A stretch of 64,000 bases of DNA, taken from Mesonia sp. K7 (GTDB lineage: Bacteria > Bacteroidota > Bacteroidia > Flavobacteriales > Flavobacteriaceae). The notes below the pieces were generated by a model. The model ran no database searches. It was not told the origin of the DNA and saw only the letters and a list, made by a program, of their open reading frames with translations. Made by a program: the position numbers and the translations under genes. Positions 23,833 to 34,540 of this stretch are shown piece after piece. Positions within the stretch are counted from its first letter, which is position 1. Every line of letters begins with the position of its first letter. Location: assembly GCF_003233725.1 (NCBI RefSeq), contig NZ_QKQV01000008.1:47384-111383 (forward strand). The letters are read 5' to 3'.

Positions 23833-24510
23833 ATGCGAATTGACATCATTAGTGTAGTTCCCGATTTACTCAGAAGCCCGTTTGAAGCCTCTATCCTTAA
23901 AAGAGCAATCGATAAAGGCTTGGTAGAAATACACATCCACAATCTTCGGGATTATACCAACAGTAGCTACAAACAAGTAGACGATTACCAATTTGGTGGT
24001 GGTTCTGGCATGGTACTGATGGTAGAACCTATCGATAAGTGTATTTCTCAACTTAAAGCGGAAAGAGATTACGACGAAGTGATTTATATGACTCCCGATG
24101 GAAAAACCCTCAACCAACCAACTGCCAACCAGCTTTCGCTAAATAAAAACATCATTATTCTTTGCGGACATTATAAAGGTGTTGATCAACGCGTGAGGGA
24201 TCATTTCATCACCAAAGAAATTTCTATTGGCGATTATGTTTTGTCGGGTGGCGAATTAGGAGCTGCCGTTTTGTGTGATGCTGTTATTCGGTTAATCCCT
24301 GGTGTTCTCGGCAACGAAACTTCCGCTTTGACGGATTCTTTTCAAGACAATTTACTTGCACCACCCATTTATACCAGACCTGCAGATTATAAAGGCTGGA
24401 AAGTTCCAGAAATACTTACCAGCGGCAACACCCCAAAAATTGAAGAGTGGCGTGAGCAAAAAGCCTACGAAAGCACTCAAAAAAGAAGACCTGATCTTCT
24501 AAAAGATTAA
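23833..24510 (+). CDS. trmD: tRNA (guanine-N1)-methyltransferase TrmD
   Basis: Methylates G37 of tRNAs to m1G, preventing frameshifts. The start at 23833 ([13 protein letters not shown]) is the canonical family N-terminus; seven more residues are in frame upstream. The SPOUT knot is clear: [28 protein letters not shown] and [19 protein letters not shown], then [19 protein letters not shown] at the end. 225 residues, standard. rplS follows after a separate promoter, an arrangement (trmD-rplS) widely conserved in bacteria. Confidence 0.96.
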   Translation: MRIDIISVVPDLLRSPFEASILKRAIDKGLVEIHIHNLRDYTNSSYKQVDDYQFGGGSGMVLMVEPIDKCISQLKAERDYDEVIYMTPDGKTLNQPTANQLSLNKNIIILCGHYKGVDQRVRDHFITKEISIGDYVLSGGELGAAVLCDAVIRLIPGVLGNETSALTDSFQDNLLAPPIYTRPADYKGWKVPEILTSGNTPKIEEWREQKAYESTQKRRPDLLKD

Positions 24511-24517
24511 TTTTTTA

Positions 24518-24547
24518 TTGCTGGAAACAAAAAAAGTATTAATTTTG
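24518..24547 (+). promoter_or_regulatory. promoter of rplS
   Basis: TTG (24518-24520), 19 bp, then TAATTTTG (24540-24547): a full match to the Bacteroidota housekeeping consensus, immediately after the trmD stop. Confidence 0.8.
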
Positions 24548-24615
24548 CAACCTATTTCAACCTCTGGCGAAAATCGTGAACGTTGTCTTAGTTTTACTTT
24601 TTAATTTTTACAATT
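24548..24615 (+). promoter_or_regulatory. candidate rplS leader
   Basis: About 60 nt of untranslated leader between the promoter and rplS ATG. I recall that L19 leader RNAs have been proposed in flavobacteria, but only a weak possible stem (around 24566-24590) is visible here, so this is a candidate only. Confidence 0.3.
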
Positions 24616-24969
24616 ATGGAATCGTTAGTTAAATTTGTTCAAGACGAATTCGTTACAAAAAAAGACTTCCCAGAATTTAGCGCTGGTGATACAATTACTG
24701 TTTATTACGAGATCAAAGAAGGTCAGAAAACACGTACGCAGTTTTTTAGAGGTGTTGTGATCCAGAAGAAAGGAGCAGGGTCTTCACAAACTTTTACCAT
24801 TAGAAAAATGAGTGGTACGGTTGGTGTAGAGCGTATTTTCCCTGTAAATTTACCTGCTTTACAAAAAATTGAAATCAACAAAAGAGGTAAAGTTCGTAGA
24901 GCTAGAATTTACTACTTTAGAGAACTTACCGGTAAAAAAGCTAGAATTAAAGAAAAAAGAACTAAATAA
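24616..24969 (+). CDS. rplS: 50S ribosomal protein L19
   Basis: A 117-residue ribosomal protein that sits at the 30S-50S interface. Diagnostic stretches are FSAGDTITVYYEIKEG, FRGVVIQKKGAGSSQTFTIRKMS and GVERIFPVNLPALQKIEI...KVRRARIYYFREL. The basic C-terminus (GKKARIKEKRTK) is normal. It is transcribed from its own consensus promoter and ends at a strong terminator. Confidence 0.97.
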   Translation: MESLVKFVQDEFVTKKDFPEFSAGDTITVYYEIKEGQKTRTQFFRGVVIQKKGAGSSQTFTIRKMSGTVGVERIFPVNLPALQKIEINKRGKVRRARIYYFRELTGKKARIKEKRTK

Positions 24970-24991
24970 TTTTAGTGATTTAATAGCATTC

Positions 24992-25028
24992 GAAAAGCCT
25001 TCTATTCCAGAAGGCTTTTTTGTTTTTC
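24992..25028 (+). terminator. rho-independent terminator after rplS
   Basis: aaaagccttct, attcc loop, agaaggctttttt: an 11-bp stem with a T tail. Confidence 0.88.
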
Positions 25029-25078
25029 ATAACCTACAAATCACACAAATCTAACTTTTATCAACCAGTAAAATTCTG

Positions 25079-25086
25079 TATATTTG
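25079..25086 (+). promoter_or_regulatory. -7 element of icd promoter
   Basis: tatatttg matches TAnnTTTG exactly, 34 bp before the icd ATG. The expected TTG is TTT here. Confidence 0.5.
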
Positions 25087-25102
25087 TACGTCAAAAAAAT
25101 AA

Positions 25103-27337
<2,235 letters not shown>

Positions 27338-27342
27338 TCAAT

Positions 27343-27373
27343 TTTTCACATCCACCGAAGCGGAATGTGAAAG
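27343..27373. repeat. imperfect hairpin after icd, REP-like
   Basis: Left arm ttttcacatcc...ccg and right arm cgg...atgtgaaag surround a 3-nt loop. It lacks a T tail and lies just before the true terminator, so it looks more like a dispersed palindromic element than a terminator. Confidence 0.4.
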
Positions 27374-27385
27374 AAGGTAAAAACT

Positions 27386-27418
27386 AAAAAGCCAAGTTGT
27401 TTAACTTGGCTTTTTTAT
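27386..27418 (+). terminator. rho-independent terminator of icd
   Basis: aaaaagccaagtt, gttt loop, aacttggctttttt: a strong 11-13 bp stem with a T tail. Confidence 0.88.
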
Positions 27419-27435
27419 TCACTTAAAAATCAAAA

Positions 27436-27466
27436 TATAAAAAAACCTCATCATACGATGAGGCTT
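27436..27466 (-). terminator. rho-independent terminator of rpmE2
   Basis: On the minus strand gcctcatc, gtat loop, gatgaggttttttt, about 25 bp past the L31 stop. Confidence 0.85.
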
Positions 27467-27489
27467 TATCTCTTATCGTAAATTTAGAA

Positions 27490-27741
27490 TTACTTCTTAA
27501 ACTTAGCGTATTTGTTTTTGAATTTATCGATACGACCAGCAGTATCAACAAGTTTTGTCTTACCAGTGTAAAAAGGGTGTGAAGATCTTGAAATTTCTAA
27601 TTTCACCAACGGATATTCAGTACCTTCAACCTCAATCGTTTCTTTTGTATTTACTGTAGATTTAGTAATAAAAACCTCGTCGTTAGACATGTCTTTAAAA
27701 GCAACTAATCTATAATTTTCTGGGTGTATACCTTGTTTCAT
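27490..27741 (-). CDS. rpmE2: 50S ribosomal protein L31 type B
   Basis: An 83-residue L31 of the type B (zinc-free) class. The sequence [19 protein letters not shown] and the [29 protein letters not shown] end are characteristic. There is no CxxC zinc motif, so this is the C-minus paralogue, often used under zinc limitation when a Zn-binding copy also exists; no second copy is in this window. It has an ideal promoter and its own terminator. Confidence 0.97.
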   Translation of the reverse strand: MKQGIHPENYRLVAFKDMSNDEVFITKSTVNTKETIEVEGTEYPLVKLEISRSSHPFYTGKTKLVDTAGRIDKFKNKYAKFKK

Positions 27742-27778
27742 CTTCTTTAAACTTTAAATCTTATGATTTTTTAGAGGT

Positions 27779-27809
27779 GCAAATTTAAGTATTTTTATTT
27801 AAAACACAA
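27779..27809 (-). promoter_or_regulatory. promoter of rpmE2
   Basis: TTG (complement of 27807-27809), 19 bp, then TAAATTTGC (complement of 27779-27787): exact Bacteroidota consensus. No Zur-like palindrome was recognised. Confidence 0.8.
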
Positions 27810-27867
27810 CAACTAAAACCAAAAAATATTGAAATTTAATTTTAGCTAAAATGATGTAACCTTTTTC

Positions 27868-27875
27868 TATATTTG
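27868..27875 (+). promoter_or_regulatory. -7 element of DUF4199 gene
   Basis: tatatttg matches TAnnTTTG, 38 bp before the ATG; no TTG at the standard distance. Confidence 0.45.
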
Positions 27876-27913
27876 TGTACTAACTCTAATAAACCAAAAA
27901 TACACAAAATATC

Positions 27914-28441
27914 ATGGAAAATTCGCCTTCTATTAAACCGATTGCCTATAAGTATGGAATTGGATTAGCTCTATATAGCATATTAGTATTAATCGTTAGT
28001 TATGTTCTAAATCTTTCTCCTGAAAATAAACTGAATTACCTTATTGGAGGTATCAACCTGATTGTGAGCATTGCTGTTTTTACTTATGCTATCAAAGAAT
28101 ATAAAAACCAAAATAGAGGCTACCTTTCTTTATCTGAAGCACTAAAAACTGGTTTAGCTGTTGCTGTTGTTTCTGGTGTAATTACAGCTATTTACTCTTA
28201 TTTTCACTACAGTTATATCTTTCCAGAGTTTATAGAAATGACGATGGAGCAACAAAGAGCTGGAATGCTTGAAGCTGGAATGCCTGAAGAACAAATTGAA
28301 CAATCGATGAACATGATGAGTTTTATGCGCGCTCCCTGGTTTTACGGCACCATTACTTTAATATACTCTTTGTTCTTTGGTTTTATTCTATCTTTGATTA
28401 TTGGTTTAATCATGAAGAAGAAAGATCCAGCTTTAGCATAA
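27914..28441 (+). CDS. DUF4199 family membrane protein
   Basis: A 175-residue inner-membrane protein with four hydrophobic segments (about 14-34, 40-60, 82-104, 140-165). The pattern of N-terminal KYGIGLALYSI, the RGYLSLSEALKTGLAVAVVSGVI loop and the acidic MEQQRAGMLEAGMPEEQIEQSMNMM region is DUF4199. It starts an operon with the glycosyltransferase (10 nt gap). In flavobacteria this pair is conserved, suggesting a joint role in envelope polysaccharide or lipid glycosylation; unproven. Confidence 0.85.
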   Translation: MENSPSIKPIAYKYGIGLALYSILVLIVSYVLNLSPENKLNYLIGGINLIVSIAVFTYAIKEYKNQNRGYLSLSEALKTGLAVAVVSGVITAIYSYFHYSYIFPEFIEMTMEQQRAGMLEAGMPEEQIEQSMNMMSFMRAPWFYGTITLIYSLFFGFILSLIIGLIMKKKDPALA

Positions 28442-28451
28442 ACAAACCCCT

Positions 28452-29405
28452 ATGCAAATTTCCGTTGTCATTCCGTTATTAAACGAAGAACAATCTTTAC
28501 CAGAACTCCACAGATGGATAAAAGAAGTGATGCAAAAACATCACTTTTCTTACGAAATCATCTTTGTGGATGACGGAAGCACAGACAACTCTTGGCAAGA
28601 GATCCAAAAGCTCAAGGCGGAAAATGACGGAGTAAAAGCAATAAAATTTCATAAAAATTACGGAAAATCACAAGCTTTGCATGCGGGTTTTAAAGAAGCG
28701 CAAGGTGAAGTAATTATCACGATGGATGCCGATTTACAAGACAGTCCGGAAGAAATACCAGAATTATACGAACTCATTCAACAACAGAATTTCGATTTGG
28801 TCTCGGGTTGGAAAAAAGTACGTTACGATAACAAAATCACCAAAAATTTACCTTCAAAAATTTTTAATGCTGCAGCAAGAAAAGTTTCCGGTATTCAGTT
28901 ACATGACTTCAATTGCGGTTTGAAAGCTTATAAAAATGAAGTGGTGAAAAACATAGAAGTCAATGGTGAAATGCATCGTTACATTCCGCTTTTAGCCAAA
29001 AATGCAGGATTTTCTAATATTGTTGAAAAAGTAGTGATTCACCAACCTCGAAAATACGGTGAAACCAAATTTGGAGCCAATCGCTTTATTCACGGCTTTT
29101 TAGACTTGATCACACTTTGGTTTTTATCTAAATTTGGAAAAAGACCGATGCACTTTTTTGGAGCACTCGGCGCCTTGATGTTTTTTATTGGTTTTGTAGC
29201 CACTTTATGGATTGGCATAAGCAAACTCATTAAACTCTATCATAACACACCCGATATTCTCATTACCCAAAACCCTTGGTTTTTTATTGCACTTACGGTA
29301 ATGATTCTGGGTACTTTACTTTTTATCGCTGGATTTTTGGGAGAAATTATCTTACGAACCAATAAAAATCAGGAGCGCTATAAAATCAGTAAGAGGATAA
29401 AGTGA
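28452..29405 (+). CDS. polyisoprenyl-phosphate glycosyltransferase, GT2 family
   Basis: A 317-residue membrane enzyme that probably transfers a sugar from a nucleotide sugar to polyprenyl phosphate (GtrB/dolichol-P-mannose synthase type). The GT-A domain (1-220) has VVIPLLNEEQSLPELH, FVDDGSTDNSW and MDADLQDSPEEIP (DxD motif). Two C-terminal membrane helices follow (about 235-258 and 277-303). It follows DUF4199 closely, and its stop codon is part of the palindrome upstream of the phosphosugar mutase. Confidence 0.92.
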   Translation: MQISVVIPLLNEEQSLPELHRWIKEVMQKHHFSYEIIFVDDGSTDNSWQEIQKLKAENDGVKAIKFHKNYGKSQALHAGFKEAQGEVIITMDADLQDSPEEIPELYELIQQQNFDLVSGWKKVRYDNKITKNLPSKIFNAAARKVSGIQLHDFNCGLKAYKNEVVKNIEVNGEMHRYIPLLAKNAGFSNIVEKVVIHQPRKYGETKFGANRFIHGFLDLITLWFLSKFGKRPMHFFGALGALMFFIGFVATLWIGISKLIKLYHNTPDILITQNPWFFIALTVMILGTLLFIAGFLGEIILRTNKNQERYKISKRIK

Positions 29406-29415
29406 TATAAATCAC
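29402..29415. promoter_or_regulatory. CRP/FNR-like palindrome before phosphosugar mutase
   Basis: gtga-N6-tcac (gtgatataaatcac) overlaps the glycosyltransferase stop and lies 10 bp upstream of the -7 element tacttttg (29426-29433). The symmetry resembles CRP-family sites, but one 14-bp palindrome is weak evidence. Confidence 0.35.
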
Positions 29416-29425
29416 CTATTTTCAT

Positions 29426-29433
29426 TACTTTTG
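29426..29433 (+). promoter_or_regulatory. -7 element of phosphosugar mutase gene
   Basis: tacttttg matches TAnnTTTG, 18 bp before the ATG at 29452. Confidence 0.45.
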
Positions 29434-29451
29434 CATGACAATAAAAAAGCA

Positions 29452-31167
29452 ATGACCGACATTTTAGAGAAAGCAAACTATTGGTTGTCTCATCATTTTG
29501 ATGCCCAAACCCAAAAAGAAGTTCAAGCTTTAATCGACCAAAACCCCGAAGAACTCAACGAAAGTTTTTACAAAAACCTTTCTTTCGGAACTGGTGGAAT
29601 GCGAGGGATTATGGGCGTTGGCACCAATCGCATCAATAAATATACTTTAGGAAAAAACACACAAGGTTTATCAAATTACCTCAAAAAAAATTTTTCTAAT
29701 CAACCCATAAAAGTGGCGATTGCTTACGATTGCCGTCACAATAGTAAAGAACTAGCAAAAGTAGTTGCCAATGTTTTTTCGGCTAACGGAATAAAAGTCT
29801 TTCTTTTCTCTGATCTAAGACCTACTCCAGAGCTTTCTTTTGCCGTAAAATACCTCGATTGCCAATGTGGGATTGTGCTTACGGCGAGTCATAATCCACC
29901 AGAGTACAACGGTTACAAAGTATATTGGCAAGATGGCGGTCAGTTGGTTCCGCCGCAAGACAAGGAAATCATCCAAGTGATTGAAAATTTGGAATATAGC
30001 GACATTCATTTCGATGCAAACCCAGATTTAATCGAATTAATTGATGAAAAAATCGATAAAGCTTTTATAGAGGCTTCGGTAAAAAATGGTAGCGGTTTTG
30101 CTTCCGCGGAAGCGAAAAAAGACCTGAAAATCGTTTTTACTTCCCTTCACGGAACATCCATCACGCTCGTACCAAAAGTTTTAGAAAAAGCTGGTTTCAC
30201 ACAATTACAAATCGTTCCTGAACAAAGCGAACCCAATGGAAATTTCCCAACGGTAAAATCACCTAACCCAGAAGAGCCTGAAGCCTTAAAAATGGCATTA
30301 GAGTTGGCAGAAAAAACTACTGCCGATATCGTCATTGGAACAGATCCTGATAGCGATAGATTAGGAATTGCTGTGAGAAATCTCGATGGAAATATGGAAA
30401 TCTTAAACGGCAACCAGACAATGGTCGTGATGACTGAGTTTCTCTTAAAGAATCACCAAGAAAACATTGGTTTTGAGGGAAATGAATTTATTGCTTCCAC
30501 CATTGTTTCTACGCCGATGATGCAAGCCATTGCAGGCCGTTATAATGTAGAGTGTAAATTGGGCTTGACTGGTTTTAAGTGGATTGCTAAAATGATAAAA
30601 GATTTCCCTAATCAGCAATTTATTGGTGGCGGCGAAGAAAGTTTTGGGTTTATGGTAGGCGATTTTGTACGTGATAAAGATGCGGTAACTTCTACCCTAC
30701 TTATCTGTGAAATTGCTGCTTTCTTAAAGTATCAAAACAGTTCGGTTTACGAATACCTCATCGAATTATATCAGAAATATGGTTTGTACCAAGAAAAGTT
30801 GGTTTCGCTTGTTAAAAAAGGGAGGAAAGGTGCAGAAGAAATCAGCCAGATGATGAGCGATTTACGAGCAAATCCCCCAAAGGAAATAAACGGAATAAAA
30901 GTGGTGAAGCAAGAAGATTACCAGACGCTAGAAAGTCACGACTTTGTAAATAATATTAGTTCTAAACTTGATTTTCCAACTTCCAATGTCTTGAAATTTC
31001 ACTTAGAAGACAGAACAGAAATCGCAGCTAGACCTAGCGGTACCGAACCTAAAATAAAGTTTTACATCAGTGTAAATTCTGCTTTAAGCAATAAAGAAAA
31101 TTTCGCCGAAAGGCAAAAAGAATTAGACCAAAAAGCCGAAAGCTATCTGACTTTTTTTCAGAAATAA
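29452..31167 (+). CDS. phosphoglucomutase/phosphomannomutase family enzyme
   Basis: Interconverts hexose 1- and 6-phosphates for sugar-nucleotide or glycogen metabolism. The start at 29452 (MTDILEKANYWL) is preferred to 29431. The 571-residue protein shows FGTGGMRGIMGVGTNRIN, the phosphoserine loop TASHNPPEYNGYK, the metal loop GTDPDSDRLGI, the sugar-specificity loop GGGEESFGFMVGDFVRDKD and the phosphate site RPSGTEPKIKFY. All active-site loops are intact. Length matches the PgcA type. It precedes the ABC exporter by 9 nt. Confidence 0.94.
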   Translation: MTDILEKANYWLSHHFDAQTQKEVQALIDQNPEELNESFYKNLSFGTGGMRGIMGVGTNRINKYTLGKNTQGLSNYLKKNFSNQPIKVAIAYDCRHNSKELAKVVANVFSANGIKVFLFSDLRPTPELSFAVKYLDCQCGIVLTASHNPPEYNGYKVYWQDGGQLVPPQDKEIIQVIENLEYSDIHFDANPDLIELIDEKIDKAFIEASVKNGSGFASAEAKKDLKIVFTSLHGTSITLVPKVLEKAGFTQLQIVPEQSEPNGNFPTVKSPNPEEPEALKMALELAEKTTADIVIGTDPDSDRLGIAVRNLDGNMEILNGNQTMVVMTEFLLKNHQENIGFEGNEFIASTIVSTPMMQAIAGRYNVECKLGLTGFKWIAKMIKDFPNQQFIGGGEESFGFMVGDFVRDKDAVTSTLLICEIAAFLKYQNSSVYEYLIELYQKYGLYQEKLVSLVKKGRKGAEEISQMMSDLRANPPKEINGIKVVKQEDYQTLESHDFVNNISSKLDFPTSNVLKFHLEDRTEIAARPSGTEPKIKFYISVNSALSNKENFAERQKELDQKAESYLTFFQK

Positions 31168-31176
31168 ACCCATAGA

Positions 31177-33003
31177 ATGAAATATATCAAAAAAATATAT
31201 CCTTTTTTACTTCCTTATAAAAAGTACGCTTTTTTAAATATTTTCTTTAATGTTTTCTACGCGCTTTTTAGCACACTTTCTTTTATTTCGCTTGTCCCGA
31301 TGCTGAAGGTAATGTTTGAAGAAACGGAAACCACATACGAAAAACCAGCCTATCAAGGACTCTTGAAAATCGGTGATTTTCTTGAAGCCTACTCAAATTA
31401 CTATATAACCTACCTCAACGAAAGTCAAGGTCCAGTTTATACGCTTACCGTTTTAGTCATTATGATTATCTCACTGTTTTTATTGAAAAACTTATGTGGT
31501 TATCTCGGTTTATACTATATCGCATATCTGAGAAATGGTATTTTAAAAGATCTACGCAACAAACTGTATCACAAAATTGTAGAATTACCACTCTCCTATT
31601 TTTCTGAAAAGAAAAAAGGAGATGTGATTTCCAGAATGACATCAGATATCCAAGAAGTGCAATCGAGTTTTTTATCGGTATTGGAATTGGTCGTAAAAGA
31701 ACCTTTAACCATTATTTTTACAATTGGTGGTATGTTGGTCTTTAGCCCAAAGCTCACTTTATTTGTATTTATTTTTATTCCGATTTCTGGTTATATCATC
31801 TCTATTATTGGTAAAAACTTAAAGCGAAAATCAACACGCGTACAAAATGAACAAGGTCATATTCTTTCTAACCTTGAGGAAACATTAACGGGATTAAAAA
31901 TCATCAAAGCTTTTAACAGCGAAAAGATTTTTGGTAACAAATTCGAAAACTCAACAAGTCGTCATTTTAGATTTGCCAATAGTTTGATGCATCGTCAGAA
32001 TCTTGCTTCTCCCGTAAGTGAATTATTAGGCATCATTGTGATTGCTGTGATTCTTTGGTACGGTGGTAAAATGGTATTGATAGACGGCACTTTAACCGGA
32101 GCAAGCTTTATTGGTTTTATGGGTCTTGCATACCAGATTTTAACCCCTGCAAAAGCAATAAGTAAAGCCTCTTATAGTGTTAAAAAAGGTAATGCAGCCG
32201 CAGAAAGGGTACTCGATATTCTAGAAACCGATAATAACATCAAAGACCAACCTAATGCGATAATTAAAACCGATTTTGATAATCAAATTAACTTTAAAGA
32301 TATCTCTTTTAAGTACGAAGATCAATATGTCGTGAACAATCTAAGTTTTGAGGTACAAAAAGGGCAAACGGTTGCGCTTGTTGGTCAATCTGGTAGCGGA
32401 AAAAGTACAATGGCAAATTTAGCCATTCGCTTTTATGACGTTAACGAAGGTGAAATTTTAATAGACGGTGAAAATATCAAAAACATCAAAAAAAGCTCAT
32501 TGAGAAACCTGATGGGCTTAGTTACCCAAGACTCTATTTTGTTTAATGATACCGTGCGCAATAATGTTGCTTTAGGAAAAATAGACGCTACCGACGAAGA
32601 AATAATTGATGCCTTAAAAGTTGCCAATGCTTGGGAATTTGTCAAAGATTTACCAAAAGGCATCGGAACCAATGTTGGCGATGGTGGCGGAAAGTTAAGT
32701 GGCGGTCAAAAACAACGTATTTCTATTGCGAGAGCCGTTCTCAAAAATCCACCGATTATGATTCTCGACGAGGCGACTTCTGCTTTAGATACCGAAAGCG
32801 AAAAATTGGTGCAAGAAGCTTTAGAAAATATGATGAAAAACAGAACTTCTATTGTCATCGCACATCGACTTTCTACTATACAAAATGCCGATAAAATCAT
32901 TGTAATGCGTAAAGGTGAAATTGTAGAAGAAGGCAAACACCAAGAACTTTTAAACAAAAAAGGTATTTACAAGAATTTAGTAGAAATGCAAACCATACAA
33001 TAA
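31177..33003 (+). CDS. ABC exporter, fused permease and ATPase (MsbA-like)
   Basis: A 608-residue homodimeric-type exporter: six membrane helices in residues 1-330 and a nucleotide-binding domain (370-605) with Walker A (GQSGSGKST), the Q-loop (LVTQDSILFND), signature LSGGQKQR, Walker B (IMILDEATSALD) and H-loop (IAHRLSTI). An unusually long extracellular loop (about 45-80, with FEETETTYEKPAYQGLLKIGDFLEAYS) separates the first two helices. Such proteins flip lipid A or other lipids; substrate not determined. Its stop overlaps or abuts the sigma factor start (1 nt gap). Confidence 0.92.
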   Translation: MKYIKKIYPFLLPYKKYAFLNIFFNVFYALFSTLSFISLVPMLKVMFEETETTYEKPAYQGLLKIGDFLEAYSNYYITYLNESQGPVYTLTVLVIMIISLFLLKNLCGYLGLYYIAYLRNGILKDLRNKLYHKIVELPLSYFSEKKKGDVISRMTSDIQEVQSSFLSVLELVVKEPLTIIFTIGGMLVFSPKLTLFVFIFIPISGYIISIIGKNLKRKSTRVQNEQGHILSNLEETLTGLKIIKAFNSEKIFGNKFENSTSRHFRFANSLMHRQNLASPVSELLGIIVIAVILWYGGKMVLIDGTLTGASFIGFMGLAYQILTPAKAISKASYSVKKGNAAAERVLDILETDNNIKDQPNAIIKTDFDNQINFKDISFKYEDQYVVNNLSFEVQKGQTVALVGQSGSGKSTMANLAIRFYDVNEGEILIDGENIKNIKKSSLRNLMGLVTQDSILFNDTVRNNVALGKIDATDEEIIDALKVANAWEFVKDLPKGIGTNVGDGGGKLSGGQKQRISIARAVLKNPPIMILDEATSALDTESEKLVQEALENMMKNRTSIVIAHRLSTIQNADKIIVMRKGEIVEEGKHQELLNKKGIYKNLVEMQTIQ

Positions 33004-33004
33004 A

Positions 33005-33568
33005 ATGCTTACTCCAGAAGAGGCACATATTGTATCACAACTCAAGCAAGGGAAAAACAAAGAAAAGGCTTTTCAAGAGCTAGTCAATTTATACAAAGAG
33101 CCGCTTTACTGGCATATCAGAAATATTGTAAAAAATCACGACGATACTGATGATGTTTTGCAAAATACGTTTATCAAAGTTTTTCGTTACATCGATAATT
33201 TTAAAGAAGAATCTAAACTTTACAGCTGGCTCTATCGTATTGCTTCCAACGAAAGTTTTACCTTTCTCTCAAAAAAAGCAAAACGCCTAAAAATATCTGA
33301 TGAAGAACTACAAGAAAGTCTTATCGAAAATTTAACTTCAGATACTTATTTTGAAGGAAAAACAATCCAGATTGCTTTACAAAAAGCAATTAACACTTTA
33401 CCAGAAAAGCAAAAAGTAGTTTTTCAGATGAAGTATTTTGAAGATTTAAAATACCAAGAAATTGCTGAGATTTTAGAAGTAACCGAAGGTACTGCAAAAT
33501 CTAACTATCATCACGCAGTACAAAAGATAAAAAATAATTTAGAAGACCATTCAACCTTTGATTTTTAA
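33005..33568 (+). CDS. ECF-type RNA polymerase sigma factor
   Basis: A 187-residue sigma-70 family factor of the ECF class. Region 2 (about 25-95: FQELVNLYKEPLYWHIRNIVKNHDDTDDVLQNTFIKVFRYIDNF, SWLYRIASNES) and region 4 (about 130-180: LPEKQKVVFQMKYFEDLKYQEIAEILEVTEGTAKSNYHHAV) are both complete. It is followed by a one-TM protein and a secreted sensor-like protein, forming a three-gene regulatory set tied closely to the exporter upstream. Confidence 0.94.
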   Translation: MLTPEEAHIVSQLKQGKNKEKAFQELVNLYKEPLYWHIRNIVKNHDDTDDVLQNTFIKVFRYIDNFKEESKLYSWLYRIASNESFTFLSKKAKRLKISDEELQESLIENLTSDTYFEGKTIQIALQKAINTLPEKQKVVFQMKYFEDLKYQEIAEILEVTEGTAKSNYHHAVQKIKNNLEDHSTFDF

Positions 33569-33586
33569 AAAAGTCTAACTATTGAT

Positions 33587-34090
33587 ATGAAAAAGAAAAG
33601 TAACATCCATCAACAACATAGCGGCTTTAAGGTTCCGGAGAACTACTTTGCGAACTTTAAGGTTGCTATAGATGGTGTTATGCAAGAAAAAATCCGCGAA
33701 AACAAAAAACAACAAAAAGCTGGTTTTACAGTACCAGACAACTATTTTGAGAACTTTAGTGTTGAAACTCCTAAAAAGCAACCTAAAGTTGTGCAGTTAT
33801 TTACCAATAAGCATTTCAGGAAAGTAGCAGCTATTGCAGCTATTTTTATAGGAATTTTTGTTGCAGTAAATACTATACATTTCACTTCCATTGAAAATAA
33901 AAGTATAAGCGGACTTGCCATCGAAAATTATTTGAACAAAGACTTGTTGCAAAACGATAGTAACGAATGGGATTTGGATTATCCGATTGATGAAACTTAT
34001 ATTTCTGACGAACTCAACCAAGTAAATGAAGAAGCGATTTTAGAATATTTATCGCAAAATGCCGAACTTACAACCCTTATAAATCCGTAG
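33587..34090 (+). CDS. membrane partner protein of ECF sigma factor, with repeated VPxNYF motif
   Basis: A 167-residue protein with one membrane helix (about 83-101, VAAIAAIFIGIFVAVNTI). The cytoplasmic part carries the same short motif twice: GFKVPENYFANF (about 13-24) and GFTVPDNYFENF (about 46-57). The extracytoplasmic tail is acidic. Position after the ECF factor and single-TM topology suggest an anti-sigma or signal-relay role; it lacks a recognisable zinc-binding anti-sigma domain. The duplicated motif may be the sigma-binding site (inference). Confidence 0.65.
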   Translation: MKKKSNIHQQHSGFKVPENYFANFKVAIDGVMQEKIRENKKQQKAGFTVPDNYFENFSVETPKKQPKVVQLFTNKHFRKVAAIAAIFIGIFVAVNTIHFTSIENKSISGLAIENYLNKDLLQNDSNEWDLDYPIDETYISDELNQVNEEAILEYLSQNAELTTLINP

Positions 34091-34093
34091 AAA

Positions 34094-34540
34094 ATGAAAA
34101 TTGCTGTCTATTTTTCCTTTATATTTTTACTTGCTTTTTCTGCTCAAGCACAAAAAATGCACGATAAAGACGACGAAAAAATAAAATCCTTAAAAGTTGC
34201 TCATATTACCAAATCACTTGATCTCACCGAAAGTGAAGCAGCAAAATTTTGGGTGATTTATAACAAGTATGAGAAAAAAAATGACGAGTTATATTCCAGT
34301 CAATGGTGTGATGTAAAAAACGGTCTCGAAACGGTTGAAAATGTTGATGAAAAAACAGCTAAAACATTGGTAGAGCAATACATCAATATCAAAAAGGAAA
34401 GTGCACAGCTTAAAGCGGAATTTGTCAAAGAATTAGAAAAAGTGATTTCGTACAGAAAGATTTTAGCCTTAAAAAAGGCTGAAAACGATTTCCATCGGAT
34501 TTTAATCAAACAATACAAAGACGACCAAACGAACAATTAA
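34094..34540 (+). CDS. secreted Spy/CpxP-like sensor of ECF system
   Basis: A 148-residue helical secreted protein: signal peptide (1-19, SAQAQ cut) and a mature part with repeated long helices (EKIKSLKVAHITKSLDLTESEAAKFWVIYNKYEKKNDELY...). The LDLT..EA..FW.IY.KY pattern is found in Bacteroidota proteins annotated as sensors of ECF-type sigma factors, and resembles Spy/CpxP chaperones (LTxxQ-like). It starts 3 nt after the membrane partner. Probably senses envelope stress; untested. Its stop interlocks with that of the convergent gene. Confidence 0.72.
   Translation: MKIAVYFSFIFLLAFSAQAQKMHDKDDEKIKSLKVAHITKSLDLTESEAAKFWVIYNKYEKKNDELYSSQWCDVKNGLETVENVDEKTAKTLVEQYINIKKESAQLKAEFVKELEKVISYRKILALKKAENDFHRILIKQYKDDQTNN

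Noticed and set aside
32631..32894. Second reading frame inside the ABC exporter ATPase domain
   Set aside because: It is an out-of-frame shadow over the conserved signature and Walker B region.
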